DNA of 59,330 bases from NCBI GenBank assembly GCA_017882545.1, contig JADGPG010000006.1, positions 1 to 59,330 on the forward strand, written 5' to 3'. The notes beneath the pieces were generated by a model. That model saw only the letters and a program-made list of their open reading frames with translations, was not told the origin of the DNA and ran no database searches. Source of the DNA: Thermoleophilia bacterium. GTDB taxonomy: Bacteria > Actinomycetota > Thermoleophilia > Miltoncostaeales > Miltoncostaeaceae. The translations under genes were made by a program, and so were the position numbers. Of the stretch, positions 9,719-18,502 are shown one piece after another. Every line of letters starts with the position of its first letter. Position 1 is the first letter of the stretch.

Positions 9719-10849
9719 ATGAAGATCGGGGTGATCGTGTGCGCGTACGCCCCGTATCGCGCCGGGATCTGTGTCGCGGCCGAGCGCCATGCGCACGCCC
9801 TGGTCGAACTCGGTCACGACGTCGAGGTCATCTGCCCGTCGGACGACTTCGGGCGCGGCACGATGGAGATCGACGGGATTCGCATCGATCGCCGACGGCC
9901 GCTCGTGCGCAACGGACTCGGAGCGGTCATGCCCGACTTGCTCTGGCGTGTGCGTCGATACGACGCGCTGTACATCCACCTGCCTTTCTACGGCGGCGAG
10001 GAGCCGGCCGCCCTTGGGGCGCGACTGTCAGGCATCCCCTACTTGGCGTTCTTCCATATGGATGTCGTGCTCAGCGGGTGGCAAGGGGCCGCCATCGCGG
10101 CGCATCGGCGCCTGTGCGCCCCGTGGATCCTGCGAGGCGCCCGCGAGGTGCTCGTGAGTTCGCGCGACTACCTCGAACATTCGACAATCGCCCGCCTGCA
10201 GCTGCCCAGGGTGCGTGAGCTCCCTTATGCGGTCGACACGGACCGATTCACGCCCGCCAAATTGTCCGCCCCGCGCCGCCAAGAGCTGGGTCTCGCACCC
10301 GACCGAAAGATCGTGCTGTTCGTCGGCACCCTGGGGCGCGCCGGCGCCTTCAAGGGTGTTACCAATCTCATCCGAGCTATGTCGTCTGCACCCGGTCTTG
10401 CCGATCATGCGCAGCTCGTCATCGCCGGTGACGGTGACATGCGCCCCGAGTACGCGGCCCTTGCGGACACGCTACTTCCCGCCGATGCCGTGCGATTCGC
10501 AGGTCGCGTCTCGGACGAGGATCTCGTTGATCTCTACCGAGCCGCCACCGTCACAGTCCTACCGTCAACGACCCAGGGCGAGGCATTCGGAATCGTGCTG
10601 ATTGAATCCATGGCCTGTGGCACGCCGGTAGTCGCGTCGGCACTCCCCGGGGTGCGCGGAGTCATGGACCGCGCCGGAATCGCAACCCCGCCGGGGGACG
10701 TTGGAACCCTCGGAGCCGCGATTGCGCTCATCGTCGACGACCCGAACCCCACGAGGTGGTGCGACGCGGCCCGGGAGCGGGCCGTGTCGCGCTTCTCGCG
10801 GCAGCGCGAGCGCGATGACCTACAAGTGGCGATTACCGCCCTGCGCTGA
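9719..10849 (+). CDS. GT4 (GT-B fold) glycosyltransferase
   Basis: A 376-residue two-domain retaining glycosyltransferase. The N-terminal domain opens MKIGVIVCAYAPYRAGICVAAERHA. The C-terminal domain has VLFVGTLGRAGAFKG, LVIAGDGD, VRFAGRVSDEDLVDLYRAA and the nucleotide-sugar EX7E region (GEAFGIVLIESMACGTPVVAS). Such enzymes commonly use GDP- or UDP-activated hexoses in the cytoplasm. ATG at 9719 is chosen since the family starts directly with the beta strand; GTGs at 9701 and 9713 are possible. It follows gmd by 44 bp and probably belongs to the same operon, so a GDP-sugar donor (mannose or D-rhamnose) is a reasonable guess. Confidence 0.85.
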   Translation: MKIGVIVCAYAPYRAGICVAAERHAHALVELGHDVEVICPSDDFGRGTMEIDGIRIDRRRPLVRNGLGAVMPDLLWRVRRYDALYIHLPFYGGEEPAALGARLSGIPYLAFFHMDVVLSGWQGAAIAAHRRLCAPWILRGAREVLVSSRDYLEHSTIARLQLPRVRELPYAVDTDRFTPAKLSAPRRQELGLAPDRKIVLFVGTLGRAGAFKGVTNLIRAMSSAPGLADHAQLVIAGDGDMRPEYAALADTLLPADAVRFAGRVSDEDLVDLYRAATVTVLPSTTQGEAFGIVLIESMACGTPVVASALPGVRGVMDRAGIATPPGDVGTLGAAIALIVDDPNPTRWCDAARERAVSRFSRQRERDDLQVAITALR

Positions 10850-11208
10850 GCGCGCCTCCCGCTACCTGACCGGCCGGGTGCGGCTAGCGTTGGACCTCCT
10901 CGAGCACGGAGTGCCCCTAGAGGGCCGGTAGCATTGATCGATACCCTGACGACCCTGGGGATCAGAGTGGGCCACGCCCATCGGCACCCTCGGGTCAGTG
11001 AGTCCGGCCACCACGCAGGGCGAAGCCGGCACTTTTCACACGGAGCGATGCAAGAACTCCTGTGGGCGACGCAAGACGACGTAGGCAGAGGTGATGGTTG
11101 GCGTCCCTGTCCAGATCAACCCACAGGCCATCGCCGAATGCGGTTGCTCCGCCAACCTTGCATCTGTCGGAGGTCGCGTTTCCCGCGGCGCATCAGAGAG
11201 GCCCCACT
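10850..11208. other. Gene-free stretch between convergent genes
   Basis: About 360 bp between the GT4 and methyltransferase stop codons. Short open frames here overlap one another and give low-complexity Arg/Pro/His-rich translations, so I call none. I found no long perfect hairpin of the kind seen at other convergent junctions in the window. Confidence 0.5.
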
Positions 11209-12150
11209 CTAGTGGGACAGGCGTTCCGTGCGATCCTCGCGGCTCGGACTACGATCTCCGCCATCGTCCACGGGCTTGCGCAACAAGAGATACAAGATTC
11301 CCTCCTCGCCATCCTCCAGCGCATCGGCCGCGCCGACGACGGCGAAGTTGTCCGGGCAACGCCAGCGCAGGGCGCAACCGAGCGCATAGGACCAGGGGCG
11401 CCAATCAACGAAGCGTCGCTGGAGAGCTGAATTCACTTGACGAACGCGCTCGACCTGCTCGACGCGCCACGGCTGACGCAGCAGCCGCGACCCGATGGTC
11501 GTCTCGTCGTAATACCGTGAATAGAAGACACGGTCGCCAACCGCTTCGCTGGCGGCGCCGTAGATCTTGCGATCGATGAACTCGTCTCGGGCGTGCCGCT
11601 CGATCATTGTGGTCAGGTAAAGGACCCCGCCGGGTCGCAAGACCCGCCACATCTCCGCCATCGCCTCGGTGTCGCCGTCGTCGGGAATATGCTCCACGAC
11701 CGAGACGCAGACACAGGCGTCGAAGCTCGAGGCCGGGAAGCTCAGCTGACGGGCATCCTCAACCCTGAGGTCGAGGGTCGGATCCACTGCGCGCCAGTTG
11801 TCAATCTCAGCATCGAACAGGTCGACGCAAACCCACTCGCCCGCTCCGATGCGCGACAGATAGCTCGCCAACAGCTTCGGGCTGGACACGTCCAAGACCC
11901 GGTCGCCGATTCGCTCGCCGGCGATCCGGCCGAGCTCCCAATACCGCCACGGGTCCAGCGGGATTGCCAGTCGGCAAAGTCCGACACGAGCCCCGCGCCA
12001 ACGGTGCCGCCAGCCCCGCAGCAACCACCCGCCGCCTAGCCGCAAACTGTGGCGGTACAGGTCACGCCATGCAGAGATCTCCTCGCTACGGACTCGCCGC
12101 GGGACGCCGGGCGGCACGGCTACTGATCCGGGGCTCGACGCGTCACGCAT
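11209..12150 (-). CDS. Class I SAM-dependent methyltransferase (Methyltransf_11 type)
   Basis: The protein is 313 residues. The Rossmann-like methyltransferase core is recognisable from the acidic strand WVCVDLFDAEIDNW, the post-II segment LDLRVEDARQLSFPASSFDACVCVSVVEHIPD, and the conserved MWRVLRPGGVLYLTT. The N-terminal 80 residues are basic and carry an Arg/Trp-rich stretch, possibly for membrane or acceptor contact. ATG at 12150 is preferred over the adjacent GTG because GGGAG sits about 7 bases upstream. Neighbouring sugar genes suggest methylation of a glycan or a sugar intermediate, for example an O-methyl deoxyhexose, but the substrate cannot be read from the sequence. Confidence 0.8.
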   Translation of the reverse strand: MRDASSPGSVAVPPGVPRRVRSEEISAWRDLYRHSLRLGGGWLLRGWRHRWRGARVGLCRLAIPLDPWRYWELGRIAGERIGDRVLDVSSPKLLASYLSRIGAGEWVCVDLFDAEIDNWRAVDPTLDLRVEDARQLSFPASSFDACVCVSVVEHIPDDGDTEAMAEMWRVLRPGGVLYLTTMIERHARDEFIDRKIYGAASEAVGDRVFYSRYYDETTIGSRLLRQPWRVEQVERVRQVNSALQRRFVDWRPWSYALGCALRWRCPDNFAVVGAADALEDGEEGILYLLLRKPVDDGGDRSPSREDRTERLSH

Positions 12151-13089
12151 CACGCCTCTCCCTCATCACGGGGCCCGCCCCTATCGACCTTCCGAGGTGA
12201 ATATAGGAGATGGCGGCGGTGCTTTGCGTACGGCCGATGGCAGGCGATGCCGCCGCAGCCCCAAAATGCGGGTGGCGTCGATGCTGCCCAAATGGTCCTG
12301 GCCGTCGCCAATATCGTCCTCGTCGTTGCATGGGACAAGGACCTTGGAGGTGACTCCGAGAGGTCGACATCCGCTGAAGCGAACGACCGACGTCCGTTGG
12401 TCCGATAGGGAGCCCTGAGGCCCGCGCTCTGCTCTGCGAGGTCGCCGATACCCGTGCCGCGACAGCGGCTTGTGGCGATGCGCCGGGATCCCAGGCGCTC
12501 TGTACTCGGTAGCCCAGAGCTCTCAGGCCGTCGACCAAGGCGGATAGCCCCCGCATCAGCCGAGGAGCCAGATGGCTGCCGTAAGCAGACCACCAACGCC
12601 AGAACCTCGAAGATCTCGAAGATTATCGCCGGGTTCGCCAACAGGCGCTTGCGGTTGTCGTCGAGCGATCCTTCGTCGCCGAGAGGTCGCTTCGGTGATC
12701 GAGCACATCACGCATACCGCCCGAAGACCAACCGGCTACATCCGCACGAACCCCGGAACAGCTTTGATCGCAATCGCACTCGGGGGCGGGCACGGATTCT
12801 CGCGTACCCGAACCTGCACCATTCGGCCCGGCAAATCCCGAACACACCGGCCGCGAGTAGGCGCCGATGGCCGAGTGAATGGGGGTGAAGCTGGCTAGAT
12901 CTCCGTGCGGCCCACGCCGCATCACCGCTATGAGGTTCTGCGAAGGATGGAGCGGCTTGCGCACCCGATTCGTGCGGTCTGACGGGACCAGCCAGCTGGA
13001 GCTATCTTGGTACGGTGCGCTTAGGGCCTGTAGGACCGGCTGCCGAGTGGCGGCTATCCTCGCCGCCAGCCGACGAGCCAAGGAGGCCC
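12151..13089. other. Gene-free 0.94-kb stretch, possibly decayed coding sequence
   Basis: No frame in this 939-bp segment shows the codon bias or domain patterns of the surrounding genes, although several short frames are open on both strands. The most protein-like piece is on the minus strand around 12570-12700 (RPLGDEGSLDDNRKRLLANP, then AIIFEIFEVLALVV), which has no in-frame continuation into a known fold. It could be the remnant of a lost gene in the polysaccharide locus. The upstream region of rmlC falls at the right end; a TACGGT at 13011-13016 may be a -10 element. Confidence 0.45.
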
Positions 13090-13653
13090 GTGCGCGTCAT
13101 TCCCACCGAGATTCGCGACGCGGTCATCATCGAACCGACGATCTTCCGCGACGAGCGCGGCTTCTTCCTCGAGACGGCCCGTGCGGATTGGTTTCCCGCC
13201 ATCGGCATCACCCATCCGTGGCTGCAGGACAACCACTCTCGCTCGACACGAGGAGTCCTGCGAGGCCTGCACTTCCAGACCGATCCGGGGCAGGCCAAGC
13301 TCGTGCGCTGCGCACGCGGGGAAATCCTCGACGTCATCGTCGATCTGCGCCGGGGCTCTCCGACGTACGGGACATCGCTCGCCGTCGAGCTCAGCGACGA
13401 GACCGGCCGGATGCTGTACGTCCCAGTGGGCCTCGCCCACGGTTTCGTCGTGGTGAGCGAGATCGCCGATGTGATCTACCGATGCTCGGCCTACTTTGAT
13501 TCCGCCACCGAGGCGGGCATCGCCTGGGACGACCCGGACGTCGCCGCACCATGGCCCCGGATGGACGTCATCGTCTCCGCTCGCGATCGGTCCGCACCCC
13601 GGCTCGCCGAGGTCGCCGAGAAGCTTCCATTCCTCTACACGCCTGCAGGCTAG
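13090..13653 (+). CDS. rmlC: dTDP-4-dehydrorhamnose 3,5-epimerase
   Basis: The 187-residue cupin begins MRVIPTEIRDAVIIEP and shows the RmlC hallmarks: FRDERGFFLET at about 19-29, QDNHSRSTRGVLRGLHFQ with the catalytic His at position 61, KLVRCARGEILDVIVDLR, MLYVPVGLAHGF, and the Tyr-containing YRCSAYFD. The enzyme epimerises C3 and C5 of dTDP-4-keto-6-deoxy-glucose on the way to dTDP-L-rhamnose. GTG at 13090 is selected because the conserved N-terminus starts there and AGGAGG ends 4 nt upstream; the frame is open 75 bp further without family sequence. No rmlA, rmlB or rmlD lies in the window, so it must rely on genes elsewhere, or act in another deoxysugar path. Confidence 0.93.
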   Translation: MRVIPTEIRDAVIIEPTIFRDERGFFLETARADWFPAIGITHPWLQDNHSRSTRGVLRGLHFQTDPGQAKLVRCARGEILDVIVDLRRGSPTYGTSLAVELSDETGRMLYVPVGLAHGFVVVSEIADVIYRCSAYFDSATEAGIAWDDPDVAAPWPRMDVIVSARDRSAPRLAEVAEKLPFLYTPAG

Positions 13654-13822
13654 CCGTCCCGCGTACGCAGGTTCCTAACGCGACTGATCGGAGCCTGGCA
13701 GCCGAGGGCGTTGTGCGGTCGCCATCCACGGCATCGGCCGGATTCGCGTTGACGATGGCGATGGGCGTAGGTTCGGTTGTGAGGTGCGGCACCCCGCCAC
13801 GCCCTGATTCCAGGAGCCCCCA

Positions 13823-14086
13823 TTGCCGACTGTAATCGCGCATCACGACATCAAGGACACCGAGCACTGGCTCGCCTCTCCCAAGCGCGAAGAGGTCTTT
13901 GGACCGCTTGGTGTCACCAACATCCGAACGTTCGTCGACCCGACAAATCCGACCCGCGTCGCCGTGCTCATGGACATCGCCGATTTGGACGTGGTGATGA
14001 AGGCGATGGAACGACCGGAAATGGCCGCTGCGATGGCCCACGACGGCGTTGTACCGGAATCCCTCGTGATCCTGGTCGAGGCCTAG
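13823..14086 (+). CDS. Small conserved protein, ferredoxin-like alpha/beta fold likely
   Basis: This is an 87-residue soluble protein with TTG start at 13823 and AGGAG upstream. The order is a strand (TVIAHHDI), a helix (DTEHWLASPKREEVF), a strand (VTNIRTFVDPT), a strand (RVAVLMDIA), a helix (LDVVMKAMERPEMAAAMAHDG), and a final strand (ESLVILVEA). This resembles the dimeric alpha/beta barrel family (antibiotic monooxygenase or DUF1330 type) and similar short actinobacterial proteins. No catalytic residues can be named. It stands alone, with a strong hairpin directly downstream. Confidence 0.65.
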   Translation: MPTVIAHHDIKDTEHWLASPKREEVFGPLGVTNIRTFVDPTNPTRVAVLMDIADLDVVMKAMERPEMAAAMAHDGVVPESLVILVEA

Positions 14087-14100
14087 CCCCGATCTGGCGA

Positions 14101-14145
14101 CGCCGCCGGATCACGGCGACACCACACCACCGTGATCCGGCGGCG
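14101..14145. terminator. Perfect 15-bp inverted repeat between convergent genes
   Basis: CGCCGCCGGATCACG at 14101-14115 is exactly complementary to 14131-14145, with a 15-nt loop. It fills the gap between the small conserved gene and the NfeD-like gene and ends at the latter's stop codon. There is no U-tract, as usual for high-GC actinobacterial terminators. It would act in both directions. Confidence 0.75.
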
Positions 14146-14619
14146 TCAGCCCGGCGCGCGGCGCGCGGCGTCGAGCCCGAGATCGGGCTCCTCGGCCCAG
14201 ACCTGCAAGTGCAGACCGGTGACGCGGAGCACCTGGATGCGACTCCCTGCAGGTGCGGTCCCATTTACCGACGTCGCCGCCCAGAGTTCCCCGCGCACCC
14301 GGACCCGCCCATCCGGGGCCAGCTCGCCGATGGCGACGCCTTCCAGCCCCTCCATGCGATGGGGGTCGTAGTCAACGGTGCCGCGTCCGGAGAATCCGAG
14401 CCATGCCGTCAGGCCGGCGACGACGACCAGCACGACCGCGGCACCGACCACCGCCCACAGTGCGGGAGCCGACTGGCCATCGACAATCCGGACGGCGATC
14501 GACACCGCCGCGGCAAGTCCGAGGATGCCCGCGACAAGATGCGCGTGCGGCCCGATGTGAAATCCGAGCAGCAAGACGACGAGTGCCAACCCGAGCAGGA
14601 CGCCGGCGATGACCGGCAT
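14146..14619 (-). CDS. NfeD-like membrane protein with C-terminal OB fold
   Basis: The protein has 157 residues. Three closely spaced membrane helices fill residues 1 to about 80. A C-terminal beta-rich domain follows, with GLEGVAIGELAPDGRVRVRGELW and GSRIQVLRVTGLHLQVW, the pattern of the NfeD C-terminal OB fold. NfeD proteins are membrane partners of flotillin/stomatin-type SPFH proteins, and no such partner gene is in this window. ATG at 14619 is chosen because AGGAGGCG precedes it at good spacing; the frame extends 123 bp upstream without relevant sequence. Confidence 0.8.
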   Translation of the reverse strand: MPVIAGVLLGLALVVLLLGFHIGPHAHLVAGILGLAAAVSIAVRIVDGQSAPALWAVVGAAVVLVVVAGLTAWLGFSGRGTVDYDPHRMEGLEGVAIGELAPDGRVRVRGELWAATSVNGTAPAGSRIQVLRVTGLHLQVWAEEPDLGLDAARRAPG

Positions 14620-14864
14620 GGACGCCTCCTTCGCGGTACGCCCGACCGATGATATCCCGGGTGGGCGGGACACCGACGTCGTCGCGTCCCGCCACCACGT
14701 CAGGTCGCTGCACGCGGCCCAACCCGCGGGAGCGGCCGACATGCCGTGCGGTCGGTCGCCCGGACGACGTGCGCACGGGGGCCCGACGAAGCCGCCGCAA
14801 TCGACAGCCCTACAGGGGTGCGACGCTGGCCCGGCTGCCCCGATCGGGGCGGGCCCCGTCGCAG

Positions 14865-16235
14865 TCAGTGCTGGAGCGTGCTGGCCTTGGCCTTTTCGAA
14901 CTCCTCGTCGCTGAGCACGCCGCGCTCATGCAGTTCGGCCAGGTGAGCAAGCTCCTCGGACGTGGACCGAGTGTGCCCGATCCCCAATCCGGAGGGCATC
15001 TTCCGCGAGGATCCCCAGGCCCGGACACGAGTGACCGCTCCCGTCACCATCGGGCGCAGGTCAATCGCGACGGTCGCCTCGGGAAACTCCGCCTGCGTCT
15101 GGCGCCGAAACACGAAGGCCCCCGCAGCGAGGAGGCCGCCGAGGACGAGAATGCCGATGGGCGTCCGCAGGGCGTTCGTGCCGCCCCACAGCACCGCAAG
15201 GATGTACACGACGGCGAGCGCCGTCCAGGCGACGGCGGGTCGGTCGTTCAGCACTGGTGCGATCCACCGACGCACAGCCGTCGCGGCGCGCGTCGGGCCG
15301 GCCAGGGCCGCCCCAACAATGATGAGCACGCCGTAGAACACCGTCGCCCAGCCGAGATCGCCAAGGGTCGAGGTGCCGATGACCCAGACGTGCTGCGCCG
15401 GGACTTCGTACGTCGATGACGTCAGCCCCCCGACCACGTAGTCGCCGATGAGGCGGCGCGCCACGAACACGATGAGCCCGACGATCACGAACGCCCAGCC
15501 GATGTTTCGCAGAGTCCTCCGCCGCATTCCGTCCGCGAGATACATCGCGAGGGCGAGCAGGGCAAAGACAAGCACGACGAGCCACACGCTCGCGATCCGG
15601 ATTGCGCGGACGCCTGTCTGGGCGAGGCCGAGCTGGCTGGAGCGCATCACCGTGACCACGCCGGCGCTCGGTGGCAGCTTGTTGACCGCGGAGGACGGAA
15701 GCCCGAGATCCGTGCCGACCTGCCTGATGAGCTGGCTGAGGTCGATTTGCACGGTGCCGTTGCCGGTGGTGACGCCGAGTCCGGTCTTGTCCTCGAGGAC
15801 GTTGACGAGCTGACGATGCGCGTCCGACGCCGACGACACGAACAGCGCCTGCACGCTGGGGCGCTCCAGGAGGAAGTTGACCCCCTGCACCGCGGGATCG
15901 CGGAGCGCAGCGGCGGCCGGCGCCGACAGCGGCTTCAGCTGGGACGGCAGCTGCTGCTTGATCTCGCTGGCGACATCGACATTGCTGTAGATCTGATCGA
16001 CGACGTATCCCGACAGTGCGCGCCGGACCGCGGCGTCCCGGATCAGCGCCGTGCTCGTCTGGCTCGAGGTCGAGTCGCTGAGCAATTGCTGGTTGATCCA
16101 CGTCGCGTGGATCGCTATGAGCCCGGCCAGCGACGCCAGAACAATCAGCGCCCAGACGGCGGCACGCCGGCGACCGGTGAGCGTCGGCGGTTCGTTCGGC
16201 CCGGCGATCGGCGCAGTGGGATGGGAACCTGTCAT
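14865..16235 (-). CDS. Membrane protein with extracytoplasmic domain and C-terminal SHOCT motif
   Basis: The 456-residue protein has one N-terminal helix (about residues 25-45), a polar extracytoplasmic domain of about 160 residues (IYSNVDVASEIKQQLPSQL onward), then about five helices, and ends with STSEELAHLAELHERGVLSDEEFEKAK. That tail is a SHOCT domain, a short helical module often found at the C-terminus of membrane proteins and thought to mediate oligomerisation. The start at ATG 16235 follows an Asp/Gly-rich segment with no resemblance to protein. No enzymatic motif is visible. A structural or stress-related envelope role is plausible but unproven. Confidence 0.72.
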   Translation of the reverse strand: MTGSHPTAPIAGPNEPPTLTGRRRAAVWALIVLASLAGLIAIHATWINQQLLSDSTSSQTSTALIRDAAVRRALSGYVVDQIYSNVDVASEIKQQLPSQLKPLSAPAAAALRDPAVQGVNFLLERPSVQALFVSSASDAHRQLVNVLEDKTGLGVTTGNGTVQIDLSQLIRQVGTDLGLPSSAVNKLPPSAGVVTVMRSSQLGLAQTGVRAIRIASVWLVVLVFALLALAMYLADGMRRRTLRNIGWAFVIVGLIVFVARRLIGDYVVGGLTSSTYEVPAQHVWVIGTSTLGDLGWATVFYGVLIIVGAALAGPTRAATAVRRWIAPVLNDRPAVAWTALAVVYILAVLWGGTNALRTPIGILVLGGLLAAGAFVFRRQTQAEFPEATVAIDLRPMVTGAVTRVRAWGSSRKMPSGLGIGHTRSTSEELAHLAELHERGVLSDEEFEKAKASTLQH

Positions 16236-16371
16236 GGGAGGGAGTATTCCACCCCGGTCCGGGAGGTCCTCGCGGGATGCGTCGCGCCCGATCGCGGTGC
16301 CGGCTCCGCCCGCTGCGGCGCACTCGTCGTCGCACACCCGGCCGGGACCCGCGCCCGGCGGTTCGCGACGC

Positions 16372-17076
16372 TCAGGAATCCGGTCCGGACGGACTCATCC
16401 CGTCGCATCGCCCGGCGGTGGTCACGCGCCGTCCCAGGTTCGCGAATTGCCGTGTCTGCATGATCCAGTGGCCGGGCTCCCAGAAGAGGAAGTCGAAGAT
16501 GGCCGTCAGGACTCGCGGACGCGAGGCCGCGTAGCCCGAGACGACCAGCCGGGTCCGACCGGTCGGGAGCTCGTGGAGATGAAAGCACCACGTCGAGTCG
16601 CTGAACAATGCCGGTCGCGGACCCGCCGGATCGAAGGGGCGACCCGCGCGCGCAAGATCAAGCGGCGCGCGCAGCGCGAGAAAGCACTCCGGGTCGTACG
16701 CGGCAACCTCAAACCAGTACCTTCCGTCCCGCGACGATGGCAGGCGATCGCCGACGGCAAGTTGCTGCCACTCGGTGTGCACGCGATCCGCGCTCGGTCG
16801 GCCGCCGTTGTCCAGGCGGTCCCAGCTGTACCAGCCCGCACGGTCCGTTCCCATCTGGATGAGCCAGGGCCACACCGTCGCGGGCGGAGCATCGAGCGTC
16901 ACGGCCATGGTGGAGGTCCGCCGACCGCCCGGGACGAGCCCGGCACCCGGGTACGGCCCCGCGATCTCTTCGGCGGTCGCCCCCGACCGCAGCAGGCGCG
17001 GCCGCACCAGCGTCACGTAGCCGTACAGACCCGCGGCAACAACGGGCACCAGGTGGGGCGGCCGAGGGAAGCGCAT
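16372..17076 (-). CDS. SRPBCC/START-superfamily protein
   Basis: A 234-residue protein with a short hydrophobic N-terminal segment (VPVVAAGLYGYVTLVRPRLL) and then a helix-grip fold candidate: RRTSTMAVTLDAPPATVWPWLIQMG is the typical first strand and helix of polyketide-cyclase/SRPBCC proteins, and STWCFHLHELPTGRTRLVVSGYA is a later strand pair. These domains bind hydrophobic ligands; no specific ligand can be inferred. The ATG at 17076 lies 6 nt after a TAGGTT hexamer, suggesting a leaderless transcript. It is divergent from the Asp-box gene. Confidence 0.75.
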   Translation of the reverse strand: MRFPRPPHLVPVVAAGLYGYVTLVRPRLLRSGATAEEIAGPYPGAGLVPGGRRTSTMAVTLDAPPATVWPWLIQMGTDRAGWYSWDRLDNGGRPSADRVHTEWQQLAVGDRLPSSRDGRYWFEVAAYDPECFLALRAPLDLARAGRPFDPAGPRPALFSDSTWCFHLHELPTGRTRLVVSGYAASRPRVLTAIFDFLFWEPGHWIMQTRQFANLGRRVTTAGRCDGMSPSGPDS

Positions 17077-17082
17077 AGACCG

Positions 17083-17088
17083 AACCTA
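17083..17088 (-). promoter_or_regulatory. Candidate -10 element (TAGGTT) for leaderless transcription
   Basis: On the minus strand TAGGTT is followed by 6 nt and then the ATG of the SRPBCC gene. A transcript starting 6-8 nt after the hexamer would begin at or near the ATG. No convincing -35 was seen. Confidence 0.4.
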
Positions 17089-17386
17089 CCGGTGCATGGA
17101 CGGCTCGGTGCGCTGCTGCGCCCCGGAGTCCGCCGCGGGCGGCGGCATTCGGCGTGTGGCGGTGCGTCCGGAGGTGGGGTCGCGCGTGCTTGGACTCGGC
17201 CGAGTCGATCGCCCGGCGGCGGCGGCACAGCGACGACGCGTGATGACCGGCGCTCCGGTGACGGCCGTCCATCCCGGCCGGGGTCGCCGCCGGGCCCGGG
17301 GCCTTGACGAACGCCGACGGACCGAGGATAAGAACAGATGACCGGGAACCTGATCCGGTCGCGCGGCCCCTCCGGAAAGGAGCAAC
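17089..17386. other. Divergent intergenic region
   Basis: About 300 bp between the SRPBCC gene and the Asp-box gene. It contains no supported gene. The right end supplies the GGAAAGGAGC ribosome site for the gene starting at 17387. Confidence 0.5.
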
Positions 17387-18502
17387 GTGACCACGGTTCG
17401 AATCCTCGTCGGGACGCAGAAGGGTGGCTTCGTCCTGACCGCGGACGGTGATCGCACCGACTGGACGGTCGCCGGCCCGCACTTCGGCGGCTGGGAGATC
17501 TACCACATGATCGGGTCACCAGCGGACCCCGACCGCGTGTACGCGTCGCAGTCGACCGGCTGGTTCGGTCAAGTGCTCCAGCGTTCGGACGACGGCGGTC
17601 GGACGTGGCGCCCGGTGGATCACGACTTTGCGTATGACGGCGGTACCGGAACCCACCAGTGGTACGACGGGACGCCGCATCCATGGGCCTTCGCCCGGGT
17701 CTGGCACCTCGAGCCCTCGCTCACGGACCCGGATACCGTCTTGGCAGGCGTCGAGGATGCCGCGCTCTTCAAGTCGACCGACGGGGCCGCGTCCTGGACG
17801 GAACTGCCCGGGCTCCGGACCCAGCGGTCGGGGCCATCGTGGCAGCCGGGTGCCGGGGGCCTTGCGGTCCACACCATTCTTGTGGATCCGACGGATCCGA
17901 ATCGGATCCACGTCGCGATCTCCGCCGCCGGCGTGTTCCGGAGCGATGACGGCGGCGACAGTTGGCACGCGACCAACCGCGGGTTGCACTCCCAAGGCAT
18001 CCCCGACCCAGACGCAGAGGTCGGTCACTGCGTACACCGGATCGCGCGGCATCCATCGCGGCCTGATGTCCTCTTTATGCAGAAGCACTGGGACGTGATG
18101 CGCAGCGACGACGCCGGCGAGCAGTGGCACGAAATCAGCGGAGATCTGCCCAGCGATTTCGGCTTCCCGATCGCCATCCACGCCCACGAACCGGACACGG
18201 TGTACGTCGTCCCCATCACCAGCGATTCCGAGCACTACCCGCCCGATGGGCGACTGCGCGTGTACCGGAGCCGCACGGGCGGAAGTGAGTGGGAACCCCT
18301 CACCCGTGGATTGCCGCAGCGGCACTGCTACGTCAACGTCCTGCGCGAAGCCATGTCCGTGGATGATCTCGACCCGTGCGGCATCTACTTCGGAACCACC
18401 GGAGGGCAGGTCTATGGGTCCCGGGACGGGGGCGAGACGTGGAATGCGATCGTCAGGGACCTTCCTCGCGTTATGTCGGTGGAAGTCCAATCGCTGCCGT
18501 GA
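17387..18502 (+). CDS. Asp-box (BNR/sialidase-like) beta-propeller protein
   Basis: The 371-residue protein has at least six Asp-box turns: RSDDGGRTW at about 67-74, KSTDGAASW at about 129-137, then [27 protein letters not shown] and GSRDGGETW. These mark the blade hairpins of a sialidase/VPS10-like propeller. No Arg triad typical of true sialidases is evident, so catalytic activity is doubtful, and there is no signal peptide, so it should be cytoplasmic. GTG start at 17387 has AAAGGAG 7 nt upstream. The stop overlaps the start of a ThiS/MoaD-like gene (GTGA), implying that the two products work together. Confidence 0.78.
   Translation: MTTVRILVGTQKGGFVLTADGDRTDWTVAGPHFGGWEIYHMIGSPADPDRVYASQSTGWFGQVLQRSDDGGRTWRPVDHDFAYDGGTGTHQWYDGTPHPWAFARVWHLEPSLTDPDTVLAGVEDAALFKSTDGAASWTELPGLRTQRSGPSWQPGAGGLAVHTILVDPTDPNRIHVAISAAGVFRSDDGGDSWHATNRGLHSQGIPDPDAEVGHCVHRIARHPSRPDVLFMQKHWDVMRSDDAGEQWHEISGDLPSDFGFPIAIHAHEPDTVYVVPITSDSEHYPPDGRLRVYRSRTGGSEWEPLTRGLPQRHCYVNVLREAMSVDDLDPCGIYFGTTGGQVYGSRDGGETWNAIVRDLPRVMSVEVQSLP

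Noticed and set aside
12150-12641. 163-codon minus-strand frame as a gene in the 12-13 kb gap
   Set aside because: Only about 45 residues look protein-like, the rest is Arg/Ser-rich, and there is no ribosome site or family match.
17387-18502. True secreted sialidase
   Set aside because: Asp-boxes are present, but no signal peptide and no visible Arg triad/Tyr-Glu active-site pattern.
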